DNA of 64,000 nt, taken from the NCBI GenBank assembly GCA_032164295.1, contig JAJHTX010000002.1:248001-312000 (forward strand), read 5' to 3'. This document shows positions 54,750 through 64,000 of this stretch, in pieces. Every line of letters begins with the position of its first letter. Position 1 is the first letter of the stretch. This DNA is from Inonotus obliquus. Its lineage: Eukaryota; Basidiomycota; Agaricomycetes; Hymenochaetales; Hymenochaetaceae. Both the position numbers and the translations under genes were made by a program. The notes under the pieces were generated by a model. That model saw only the letters and a list, made by a program, of their open reading frames with translations, ran no database searches and had not been told where the DNA came from.

Positions 54750-55980
54750 CACGTGCATCCAGGGGGGATTGCTGTTTCGTCAACATCGATTGAACAAGTC
54801 CTTCGACCAGCGGAAGGTGCGCATAAGGTCCGTCTCAGAGCCATCGACGATCCACACGGGCTAAAGCTGCACTCTGCACCAATCGTCGATCTACTCGCAA
54901 CTTGCCCTAATGAGAAATCGCCGGCCGAATTGCCAACGTGGATAATCGCCGCTGAGCCCTCGTCATTAGTTGCGCATCTTCTCCACGTTCATTCAGTGAT
55001 GTGGGCGTTTATGCTTATGCTCGGCGATAAGAATCATTGAGGACCATTTGCAATTTGCCCGTCTAATCAATGACGTCTTTTTCCACACCGAGGACATTGC
55101 AAAGGTTTCGAGGGTTCCTACGTGCCCTATTACCGACTGACCATTTGGATGAGTATAAACTTGTGAAATTGTACGTGAAATTTACTTGAATCCATCTATG
55201 TCCGCTCAATGAGTAGCAGGAAGCTCGACGACTGCAGGTTGAACTCGTGGTACGGAAACTTTGCAACGCGCGTAGATTGCGCTTATACTTACCCTTGTTC
55301 GCCATCTCCGGTGTGAGTCACAGAATACGTGATAGATGATATCAACGGGACGGTACCCAGCACCTTGTCTTAGGTGTAAGGTGGTAATCCGAATTACGGC
55401 ATCGGTAGCCCTATTTTGGTCTACTTTCCCCGCATTTGCACAGCATTGGGTTAGGGCGCCAGTTGATAGGCCTGCATGACGGCATGGACGGACTATTTCA
55501 TATTTTTGGGGACATCGATTCTGTACTGCATGGCTACTCAAACGTGGAATATCACGCGGTGATCTATGTATGACTCGACTCAGATAGATCTCTCCGACCT
55601 GCCTCCCGATACTCGTGTACACTGATCCCCTACCCCTATAGTTCTCGTCAAAAAGGACGCCAACACGAACACGAAGGCGCTCGAGAGTCAAGACTCGTGC
55701 ACTCGTGTTTTTCTCTCTTTTGTCGGTTTATGGTCCGTTCCGACCCGTGTTCATCATATCCGTGTCTGGAGCTGGAGCTGGAGCCTGCATGTTTAGAACA
55801 CGTGCGGAGCTAAACAGGCGCTGCTCGTTAGTTAGAGCACGTTCAGCTTCTTCTCCTGGCCTGGGTACGTACATATTGCGCGCGGGCATACACACACACG
55901 CTCAGACGCACTTGAAGTATGAACTCGGCGAAAGGCTTTAAAAAGATATGTGCGGAGATAAAGCTAGTCTAGTCCGCCTG
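54750..55980 (+). repeat. Family X copy 4
   Basis: Aligns in order with 31,870-33,190. The VDNRR-type block at 54,905-54,960 carries changes that disrupt its frame. On the minus strand a frame reads ALTQCCANAGKVDQNRATDA and GYRPVDIIYHVFCDSHRRW, which resembles DITYHVFCDSDYGDGG on the minus strand of X2. Both strands thus show gene-like traces. Confidence 0.45.
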
Positions 55981-56724
55981 GGCCTTACATCTCACATCTC
56001 ACGCCTTTGTGTCCTTCTGTCCCTTCTGTCCTTCTGCGGTTGAAGTAAAGGCCATAGCAAAGTCTTATACTGCCTGTAACGCGCAGTGAAAATCGGTCTT
56101 CGTCGTTGAGGTTTTTCCTGTAGATTAGGAGCTTGGACAGGACGAATGCCAACTTACCGTGATATAGGATAGGAGGGGTACGATAAGTTACGAAGCACCG
56201 GGGTTTTTCTCCGGATTTGGTGTGAGGATATATCTGGAAGGAAAGAGAGATAGTGTGATAGATAGAAAGGAAGAAAGGGGGATGCTGTGTATATTTACTC
56301 GTTTGTTGGGTTGGGTAGACTCTCTTGGAGAGAGGCTTTTTCAATACATATACATTCATGATTTGAATATGGCATGCTTGTGTAACGTGTTTTTCTTTCT
56401 TTCTTTTGCAGGTTCGGGATTTGGGATTTGGTATGGGGTATGAGGTATAGCGATTGTGTATGTATGTGTATGAATTCTCTATTTGCTTGAGTTTGTATAC
56501 TACTGTATGTCGGCTGTTTGTGAAAGGGATTTGTGTGAGCGCCTTTTGTGCCTTTGTCTTTATGCCTTTCTGTTTATATTTGTTCATATTTATTTGTATC
56601 TTGGAGTCCATCTAACGGAATCTACGTGGATTTGATCCGAATCCCAAAGCGCCCATCTATCAACTCACTGCATCCATCCCTACATACATATGCATCAATC
56701 AATACAAACTATACACGCTTTATA
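55981..56724. other. Low-complexity spacer
   Basis: A 208-codon minus-strand frame (55,985-56,611) is open but rich in Lys, Tyr, Thr and Pro with no domain or splice context. I consider it chance openness in biased sequence. Confidence 0.4.
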
Positions 56725-56803
56725 CACACCATACACCATACACCATACACCATACACCATACACCATACACCATACACCATACCAATACACCATACACCA
56801 TAC
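56725..56803. repeat. Microsatellite, 7 bp unit ACACCAT
   Basis: About ten units, interrupted once by CCAATA near 56,783. ATAAC x4 follows at 56,823-56,840. Confidence 0.9.
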
Positions 56804-57328
56804 AGAAGCAAGGAACCACCGTAACATAACATAACATAACTAATAAACGCCATAACCCGATACGATATCGATGATACGATACAACTTTCACCTGCGATAT
56901 ACCAGCATTTTCATTTTTATGAAAGCTACTACATACAGTCAGTACTAGTGTTGATATTGAAAAACGTTTGATCGGAATAACGGAACAACGGAATAATATT
57001 TCAAAAGTATCTTTGTGTATTATTTTATTGTATTGGATTGGATTGGATATGATGGCGCCGCACGTCTTCGCCGCTGGTAAAAACACAGACTTGGACAAAA
57101 AGTAACATGATGTTATTCATCGGTTGTTTTGGTGGAACATGGAATTTCGAATATCGATTACGGATGGATGGTGAGATGATAAGTGATGGATTGGATGATG
57201 GATTGGGTGTGATACTTGTACGACTATAAACCATTCGATACTCAACATCCATACAGTATGCATATGCCAATGATTCAGCTCACCCTTGCCGTCTCAACCC
57301 GTCTCGTCGATTCACATTGAGCAGTTCT

Positions 57329-57372
57329 TCATCCATCCATCCATCCATCCTTCATTCCTTCATTCCTTCGTT
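57329..57372. repeat. Microsatellite, CATC and CATTCCTT units
   Basis: CATC repeats from 57,329 to about 57,350 followed by CATTCCTT-type repeats. A second short CATC tract lies at 57,494-57,512. Confidence 0.8.
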
Positions 57373-57600
57373 CTCCTGATAGGGGGTACGGAGAGAGAAC
57401 GGAGGTTAGAAGTTAAAAGAAGACAAGTCGTTCTCTTGTTATTGTTATATTCGTTCGATATCCATGTAATTAGCTATCAAACCATTCCATTCCATCCACC
57501 CATCCATCCATCGATATAGCTACGATATTAATTACTTGTATTCAAGGGATTGTATGTCTGAAATACCCATTACCGGATCGGAGATTAAAGCCACGCGACA

Positions 57601-57633
57601 TACATACGACATACGACATACGACATACGACAT
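57601..57633. repeat. Microsatellite, 7 bp unit ATACGAC
   Basis: Four to five units of ATACGAC, with degenerate ATACGA/ATATAC units to about 57,680. Confidence 0.85.
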
Positions 57634-57689
57634 TACTGTACAACATACGATATGCGATATACAATATACGACATACGGTATAATACAAG

Positions 57690-58520
57690 TTCGTCTTCAT
57701 CTCCACAAATCCACAGCCAGCCGGACGGATGAATGGACGGACGAACGGAAGTACACCGCCCCTCTAAGTACACACACCAAAGTGCATAACTCACCTAACG
57801 AGGATACATCACATCCGAGATTAAAGATTCGCAGAACATAATGAAAGAACGGAAGAAGACAGAAGACAGAAGATAGAAGAAGATGCGCAGTACGCAGTGC
57901 ACACAATACACCTTACCCCGAGCAGCGTTATACAACCAAGCGAGAGGGGAGAAGCAGGAGAGAGCGAGTGAAAGAGAGTTAAAGGGACAGGATAGGAGAC
58001 CATCATAATACATACGTATATGTAACAAACCCAAATCAGGAGTTGACTCCTAATTCAGAATTGTGCGAAGAAGAGGCGAGGTGAGGCAAGCACGATCCTC
58101 GAGTACCTACCTAAGTCCCTAAACTCAGGTCTCAGGACTCAGGCCTCGGAACTCAAGCCTCAAGCCTATAGCATGTTCTCGCAGTTTACCCGATTCGTTT
58201 TGGCAGTGGTGAGGAATAGGAGTGATTGCCCTCCTAAACATGTAGATATAGTGATACGCGTAGATGCGGAGGGAGAAGCTGAGAAGATAGGAGGGAGGAG
58301 GCAAGGAGATCATAACACTCCGTCAGAGCTTATCACATACATAAAGAGGGCTTTCTGACTCTCTGAAGATCGTCTTGTTGTTCTTGAATGGCGTGAATGG
58401 CGTGAAGCCCAGTTTGGCCTATCACACTATTTTGAGTCAGTTAGGTCAGGAGTCCTCACTCACTTATTGATTCATTCATCACCGTCGTCCTCAGCCATCA
58501 TCCAATCCGATCCGATCAAA
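57690..58520. other. Spacer without supported gene
   Basis: A 61-codon plus-strand ORF (58,173-58,358) has no paralogue or domain. Repeated CTCAGG/CCTCA words at 58,120-58,165 are low complexity. Confidence 0.4.
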
Positions 58521-59182
58521 TTATAGGTTCATATATCTGAGGGTGATATAGAAGTTGATGATCCGATGCGTTAATTGCATAGCCATGTTATTGTGAATAA
58601 CCGATTCTGGAGAAATGACAACAGAAGAAATCGAGTCGAAGGTGCGGAGAACATACGGAGGTGAATAGAAGGATGGATGGACGGAGAAAAGTCGAGTCAG
58701 CGTTAGCCTTGAGGTGAGAACGAGTGCGGTGAGTCATTGACTTACGAATAGTGTGAGTAATCCTGTGTTTGCGATGCGAGTTGGATGAGATAGTTGAAGT
58801 CGAAGGAAGAAGAGCGGAAATCAAACCCATAGATTGTCCTACGACGATCTCAAAAGAATCCGGAATACAGTTCTCGGATGCGGGATAGAATAGCAGAAGG
58901 CTGGAAGACTGCGTGCCATCTAACGAGGCGTGACTCGAATGATAATGTGGAAGCTGTGAAATAAGCTCAACCAAGTGAACCTGCGCGCCAACGTTCCCCA
59001 GAAGGTCATCCTAGGAATATAAGATCAGTGAGACGGAGAAGTGAGTAGAGACGCAAAATCAGAATAATATGCGATCTAGGACGATAGAAGCCATGTACTG
59101 CGCTGTGACTCCTTACTTCCTCACGGTGACCGCACCGATGTACTTGGTCTTCACGAAGACGAACTGCGAAAGGTCCTCTCAT
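58521..59182 (-). CDS. Candidate three-exon gene, 138 residues
   Basis: Three exons join in frame with clean signals: 59182-59117 (MRGPFAVRLREDQVHRCGHR, GTAAGG donor), 59010-58746 (CTAG acceptor; DDLLGNVGAQVHLVELISQL, later IPDSFEIVVGQSMGLISALL; GTAAGT donor) and 58606-58521 (CTCCAG acceptor; SVIHNNMAMQLTHRIINFYI, stop). Total length is 417 nt, divisible by three. No domain is recognised; the middle part is moderately hydrophobic and could be globular. The start may lie further upstream if more exons exist. Alternative: chance, since the window has many open frames; the phase-correct chain of three argues for a gene. Confidence 0.4.
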
Positions 59183-60354
59183 TCACCGCAGTCGTATCCC
59201 TAGCATCCTAACCCATAAATGAACTCCGGACCTAAATGCGATGCAAGTCCGAGGATACGTCGAATTAAATTAAATGAAGAATGGGGGTGTGGGTATAAAT
59301 GGTATATGGGCAAAGTACACCGCCGCGGCGCAGCAGTATCTAGAAGTATCCAGTCCAGCGCAGTAAGGGCGTTCAGCAGAGTTCGTTCTTCTGGCATATA
59401 CCTCGTCATCACGCCGATATCCACTCCGATGGTGTCGATAGAGTGCCGAGTCCACTCCGATTCCGATTACCCAATTCTCGGCACTCCGATAGATGACAAA
59501 GCGCAGTTGTGCCGCAGTGAGAGTTATCGGAGTATATGACCTGAGGACGCGCAAAATACACCGCTTTGTATCCGAAAACGGGAATGCGCAGGTGAGTATA
59601 CATGGAGCCAAGAGAAAGAGCAGTTGTCACAAGACGCAATAAACTTCCGAAATGAGATGAGAAAGGGATAAACGGAGGTGCGTCCGACGTGTCCTTTGTG
59701 TATTTGAATGGGTGAGCCCCTCCTCGTATGTCTTGTAAGGATGAAGTTGGCGCCGAGCGGCATGGCGTGTGCGACTGGGTGACTCGTGTCCCGTGTAGAC
59801 CCGGGTTTACCTCTTTTAGGGACGACTCCATAATTGGCGCAGCAGAGTCATTATATGTACTGAGGAAAGGTGATATGCGACGTGGATCGGATTAAGCATG
59901 TGAGGCGCGGGGAAGGTACTTTCGGCGAAACGGGGAAATGATATGGAATACGTGTATACGTAGGCGGACATATGGGCCATGGGTGAGCGAGATGGAGGAG
60001 AACCTACGAGCAGCGCGGAGATGAAGATGAATAGGAGGCCATCGTCGGGTGTTGCTAACAAATACATGATTACCAAATCTATACGTATCCGGCCGGAAGA
60101 TGTCCGACCTAAGCGGAACGGGGTGTGACATGTATTACTATATATAGAAGTATGATCGGAAGTTTAAATAAATAGAACTGCTCTTCTTTGTAGACCCTCC
60201 TCCTTTTCCCCTCGTGTTGTTCAGACTGCGCCCCGTTATCTGATTTGGTAAATACACGAATATTAAATGTTCTTGTCTCTATGGATGCTTTTATAAAGGT
60301 ACGGCCTCATCCCTCCACCGCCCTCTCCTCCTCTCTGACAATCCTACAGCCACA
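59183..60354. other. Intergenic region and promoter of the Ser-rich gene
   Basis: No supported gene. Several overlapping minus-strand frames (59,200-60,131) are open but unlike proteins. Before the ATG at 60,355 lies a pyrimidine-rich block (60,308-60,345), typical of fungal transcription starts; a TATATATAG tract lies at 60,140. Confidence 0.4.
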
Positions 60355-62505
60355 ATGACTTTCTCTCATACTCTCCCACATAACAACTACGCCAACCTAC
60401 GCTCGTCCTCTCCATCCCACTCACCAAACAGCGTCAAGCGGCGTTCTCTCCCAATGGACGACGATCTCCATTTCTCCTACGACTTTCCTCAGTACGCCTT
60501 CGTCCCACCTTCCCCCCAGGTGGACCCCCTCGCCCTATCGACATCACTTGGTGGGCCATCGTCGGGCTCCGGTGCGACACGGTCAAGGAACGCGCTCTCA
60601 GGCTCAAGGAGTACAACTCACCCAATTGCCTCCGGCAGCGCGAGCCGAGACCAACCACCCCCACTCGCAAGCGCTAGGTTCTTTAATAACCATGCTGCTT
60701 ACCCGGGCACCGCCCCTATCTCTTCGTCGTCAGGCTTTACGTCAACGGCGAATAGAGCACGCGGTCCCAGCTTCGCGAGCACGGCTAGCCACACATCTTC
60801 CTCGACAACATCCTCAGGCTCGTCGAGCGGCGCGCCGGCCACTCCTCCATGTTCAAGCCACCCGCTCACTTTGGGTACGCCTCCAGCCACTTCGGCAAGA
60901 GTATTGCGGCCGTACTGGGAACGATCGCATCCGCTGGCGGCCGACGATGAGGAGTGTAGGTTAGATGAGGGTGCCGAGGATGAGCTCAGGCAGAAGGAGA
61001 CGCTTGCGGACGTGCGAAGGGTTGACGTTAGCCCTGAGGAGGAGGATGACAGCGACGGGGAACTTGGATATGACCCCCGAGACTCAACCGACGCGGAGTT
61101 CGCGCGATACATGGCTTACCTCTCGCCTTCGCTGCAGTCTGCTCTGAGCGGGAAGCCACAACCGCCCAGGCGACCCCGCTCAATACGCCGCTCGCCTTTC
61201 GCCGACGACGACCCCTCGCAGCCACACAGCTACTCCCAGGTATATCTAGATGACGATTACCCACCCGTGGCTGCGCGGCGATTCTCCGGCCCAGCCTCAC
61301 CGATGAGGAAGAAGAGGTTGACAGACTCTCCGAGTAGCCTTGCGCGTTCGGCTTCTCTAACACATGGATACGGCAGAGTGAGCCCTAGAGGAGTGAACTC
61401 ACCAATCATGGTGAACTCTGTTTCGGGATTCGGCAGCGGGTCGGGCTCCGGGTCGAGGCCTCAGAGTCCTGCTTTAACAACGCACTCTCCCAGTTATTCT
61501 TCAGGGAACTCACCTGCTCACTCAACGCTGCTACTAACGAACGTGCGAGGGAGCTCTCCCTCTCCTTTACACTTATCACTGCCCGTTCGCGACATCTCCA
61601 ACTCACCGTCGCTGAACATTCCCGAGCCGTCTCCTGACGTGGATGCGTCGCCTTTGCGGACGGCGCTGTTGTTGAACTCGGGTCGGGACCTCTCCCTCAC
61701 TCGTACTAGCTCTGGTCAGCCGTACGAGGAGAGGGCTGGGGATAGGAGGTTCTCTGGACGCGGCTTGAGTTTAAATGGGCTGGGATATGGCGGTGGCTCA
61801 AGTGGCCTGGAATTGCAAGGCCTGGGTGGTGGTGCAGGATCTATTAACGCCGCACTTGCTCGTCGACGCGCTGAGTGGACGGAATTTGAGGGTGATGAAT
61901 ATTCGGTTTCGGGATACGAAGGACGGACACGTCCTCATGCTCCACGTCCGCGTTCGCACCTCGTGAATGAGGAAGATGATGCGATGGATCTTGGGTCGCG
62001 CTGGGATCGGTATGGATACGGGTACGGACGAGGAGGTTTAAACCTGAATCTCGATGACGATGCCTGTGAGGCTCAGGATGAGGAGGTTCAGGGGGTGGAG
62101 AGGGATGAAAGGAGAGCAAATGTGGACCTTTCGAGCCCTCGTACGTCGCTTACTTTTAGTCGACCACACCCGTACGTCCGCATCTCTTCGCCAATGGAGA
62201 AGCGACGATCAATGTCGCAATCAATATTGCAACAAACCGGAGGCGTCAGTTACACGTACGCCTACGATCACGATCCAGATCAATTCGACGATGAGCGTCA
62301 GTCTGTACATGCGGATCGACCATCTACCTCTGGAGAGCACAGCGTTGACAACGAGAATGAGAAAGGAGCCGGAAGAGGACAGGGTGGAGAAGAAGTACCG
62401 ACGTGCTTTGCGATTCGGTGGGGATTGCGTGCGCGGTGGACTGCGCTGAAGCTCCGAGTGAGGCTGGGAGCGTTTAGAGCGAGGAGGAGAGTTGGGTTGG
62501 CGTAG
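60355..62505 (+). CDS. Ser/Pro/Gly-rich, probably disordered protein, 716 residues
   Basis: One uninterrupted exon, ATG after CCACA to TAG. The N-terminus has SSSPSHSPNSVKRRSLPMDD. Long Ser-, Pro- and Gly-rich stretches follow, with an acidic block (SPEEEDDSDGELGYDP, about residues 225-240), basic-Ser motifs that look like kinase or 14-3-3 sites (RRFSGPAS, RKKRLTDSPSS, EKRRSMSQS), a GSGSGSGSR run, and a positively charged C-terminus (WTALKLRVRLGAFRARRRVG) that could bind membrane or form an amphipathic helix. No folded domain, signal peptide or transmembrane helix. Function unknown; regulatory scaffold-type proteins of this make-up are common in basidiomycetes. Codon use is GC-rich, unlike the AT-rich variable-core genes. 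Confidence 0.8.
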   Translation: MTFSHTLPHNNYANLRSSSPSHSPNSVKRRSLPMDDDLHFSYDFPQYAFVPPSPQVDPLALSTSLGGPSSGSGATRSRNALSGSRSTTHPIASGSASRDQPPPLASARFFNNHAAYPGTAPISSSSGFTSTANRARGPSFASTASHTSSSTTSSGSSSGAPATPPCSSHPLTLGTPPATSARVLRPYWERSHPLAADDEECRLDEGAEDELRQKETLADVRRVDVSPEEEDDSDGELGYDPRDSTDAEFARYMAYLSPSLQSALSGKPQPPRRPRSIRRSPFADDDPSQPHSYSQVYLDDDYPPVAARRFSGPASPMRKKRLTDSPSSLARSASLTHGYGRVSPRGVNSPIMVNSVSGFGSGSGSGSRPQSPALTTHSPSYSSGNSPAHSTLLLTNVRGSSPSPLHLSLPVRDISNSPSLNIPEPSPDVDASPLRTALLLNSGRDLSLTRTSSGQPYEERAGDRRFSGRGLSLNGLGYGGGSSGLELQGLGGGAGSINAALARRRAEWTEFEGDEYSVSGYEGRTRPHAPRPRSHLVNEEDDAMDLGSRWDRYGYGYGRGGLNLNLDDDACEAQDEEVQGVERDERRANVDLSSPRTSLTFSRPHPYVRISSPMEKRRSMSQSILQQTGGVSYTYAYDHDPDQFDDERQSVHADRPSTSGEHSVDNENEKGAGRGQGGEEVPTCFAIRWGLRARWTALKLRVRLGAFRARRRVGLA

Positions 62506-64000
62506 ACGAGTAGAACGAACCACCTCAACGTCAATGAGTTGACGAACACGAACACACGAGCACGAGAAAGACGAGGTATCGGACACATCGAAAAAGAAGA
62601 ACGAATACGAAAGGAAAGAAGTCAAAGGACGCTGTACTATTATTTTTTTCATCATGATTTGATTGACCCGGTTCCGACTCGTTTCTCATCGACATCGACT
62701 CATTGACGCATCTCGCATCGACTCATCATCATCAGCATATTACGCCCATTGACGACCAGCAACTCACGTCCGGCATCATTTTCTTGTCTATCTTGCAATG
62801 GATTGTTTTTTATCTTTTTTTGCTCACGTATATGCATCCCTTCTCTTTTCCCCTTTTGATTTGACCGCTACATACAAGCAAGCAATTCCCATTCGCACTT
62901 TTCACATTGCACTTTTTTTTGCTTTGATTTGATTTGGTTGCAACTTTTCTTGTCTGACGGACATTCATCCATACAACTGCGACGACCATTTGATCATTGA
63001 ATTGTGGATTTTATTTTTGTTTTTGCTTTTCTACCAAGGATTTTGTGTACATTTTCCCCACTGATTGTTGATTGATTGACGTCGCTGATGACGACATTGC
63101 TGTTCTCCCTCCCTTTGCAAGTTGTTCTCCCCTGTCCCTGTCCTTGCATCTGCATCTCCGCATCTCCTCCTCCACTGTCTTAACGCCGCGTTCGCTTTGT
63201 ACGTCGCGCGTTTGCTGATTAGACCTTTCTTTCCTTTACTCTTTGATTACTTTGCCTTTGATTTGACGTTGATGTAACTTTTGAGAAGTGAAATGGAACT
63301 TGAAGAAAAAGAAAGAATTTAGTATGATTTCTCTTGCATGTCTGAACGTCTCTAGTTTAGTTTTTCTTTTTCTCTTGACTGATTATCTGAAGTCGGAAGT
63401 GATGACGTAAGTGTCGGTGCAATGCTCATTCCCTAGGATTTGCGTGTGTTGACGTCACTTCTTGTCATGTACTCCTCACGCAATATTGGCCCGGAAGAGG
63501 AGAGGAGGTCCCAGTTGAATGGACGGAACGGAACGTTCTGGTCGTCAGTCCTTCCAGTCGGCGTGTCTCGGGTTGAGGCATAATGTCTAGTCTAGGTATA
63601 AGTATAGCATAACACCGTGGTCCGTGACTCCTATACTAAACATATATATAATTAGTTTCTTCATTCGTGTTTATCCCCGTTAGTATTACTATATAGTATA
63701 TTGGATCTTCATCTGTACGGCTTGTGGATACAATTGGATACGGATGCGCATTGCACACAAGTGGTGCGCGAGTAGGGGAGCGTCATGGTCCGAGACCGAG
63801 ACATGCGTATGGACACGGTCATTACAATACCCATGGTACCGTCTTTTTCACGCTTTGGATTAAGGGAGTAATAGTACGTATACATGAAAATTATGTAGTA
63901 CTACAATCAATTACTGTGATTCCTCAGCACAATCTACGAATTTCCAGCGAGCATCAACGGTCGGATCCACTGACTACGCGTTGCTACCCCTTTTTGACTT
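62506..64000. other. 3' region and spacer after the Ser-rich gene
   Basis: T-rich tracts and TTGATTTGATTT-type low complexity up to 63,330, consistent with a 3' UTR and terminator region. From about 63,395 to 63,860 the sequence has a diverged copy inside the palindrome (39,615-39,960). No gene is seen before the window edge. Confidence 0.5.

Noticed and set aside
55985..56611. 208-codon open frame on the minus strand
   Set aside because: Composition is Lys/Tyr/Thr/Pro-biased, there is no domain, promoter or splice context, and it covers low-complexity DNA.
59219..60131. Several overlapping frames of 75-140 codons on both strands
   Set aside because: None extends into a phase-consistent exon chain and none resembles a known domain.
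60548..60964. 138-codon plus-strand frame inside the Ser-rich gene
   Set aside because: Overlaps the 716-codon frame in another register; GC-rich coding sequence commonly gives such shadows.

Overview
The window looks like a repeat-rich accessory region of a filamentous fungus, most likely an agaricomycete (mushroom-forming basidiomycete). Reasons: genes cut by many short GT-AG introns (about 40-140 nt); two kinase families expanded in agaricomycetes (a tyrosine-kinase-like type with an HGDLR catalytic loop, and a small type with HRDC...N and FTDFG motifs); Ty3/gypsy chromoviruses; and small non-autonomous DNA transposons. I saw no rRNA or tRNA gene and no CRISPR array. The species cannot be named from this sequence.

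Layout. 1-2.0 kb: an LTR-like remnant and a frameshifted F-box/LRR-like pseudogene. 2.0-19.7 kb: three tandem units of a kinase locus. Units A (about 2.0-9.1 kb) and B (about 9.3-16.4 kb) each hold a decayed upstream gene, a long multi-exon kinase on the minus strand and, head to head from a shared ~355 bp promoter, a short five-exon kinase on the plus strand. Unit C (about 16.6-19.7 kb) has lost the minus kinase but keeps the plus kinase, and carries a 674 bp hAT-like element. 19.7-33.2 kb: decayed repeated gene families, here called X, Y, Z and W, in two main clusters (21.4-25.0 and 28.9-33.2 kb); one Z copy holds a 658 bp hAT-like element whose empty site is preserved in its paralogue. 33.8-35.3 kb and 52.4-54.7 kb: two loci with homologous 5' and 3' flanks but dissimilar coding sequences; the second carries a 660 bp hAT-like element.

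36.3-43.3 kb: a large inverted repeat (two 1460 bp arms around 2.27 kb) whose outer ends look like LTR ends and whose arms each carry the same ORF. Its centre holds a Tc1/mariner-like MITE and a diverged copy of the DNA found downstream of the gene at 60.4 kb. 43.3-44.2 kb: a truncated gag of another Ty3/gypsy element. 44,219-50,703: a complete-looking Ty3/gypsy chromovirus on the minus strand, with 452 bp LTRs that read as identical, a 5 bp target duplication, PPT, an apparent Tf1-type self-priming site, gag with zinc knuckle, and PR-RT-RNaseH-IN-chromodomain broken by one frameshift in RT. 50.7-52.3 kb: AT-rich DNA with a tandem repeat and an LTR-like promoter. 54.7-56.0 kb: the fourth X copy. 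56-60.3 kb: mostly non-coding with 4- and 7-bp microsatellites and one candidate three-exon gene. 60,355-62,505: a single-exon gene for a 716-residue Ser/Pro-rich, probably disordered protein; it is the most ordinary gene in the window.

The intact host genes I can support are the five kinases, the two variable-core genes (34.3 and 52.8 kb), perhaps Z2 and W1, the candidate at 58.5 kb and the Ser-rich gene. The rest is mobile DNA and its debris. All splice junctions were inferred by eye from frame, GT-AG signals and paralogue comparison.
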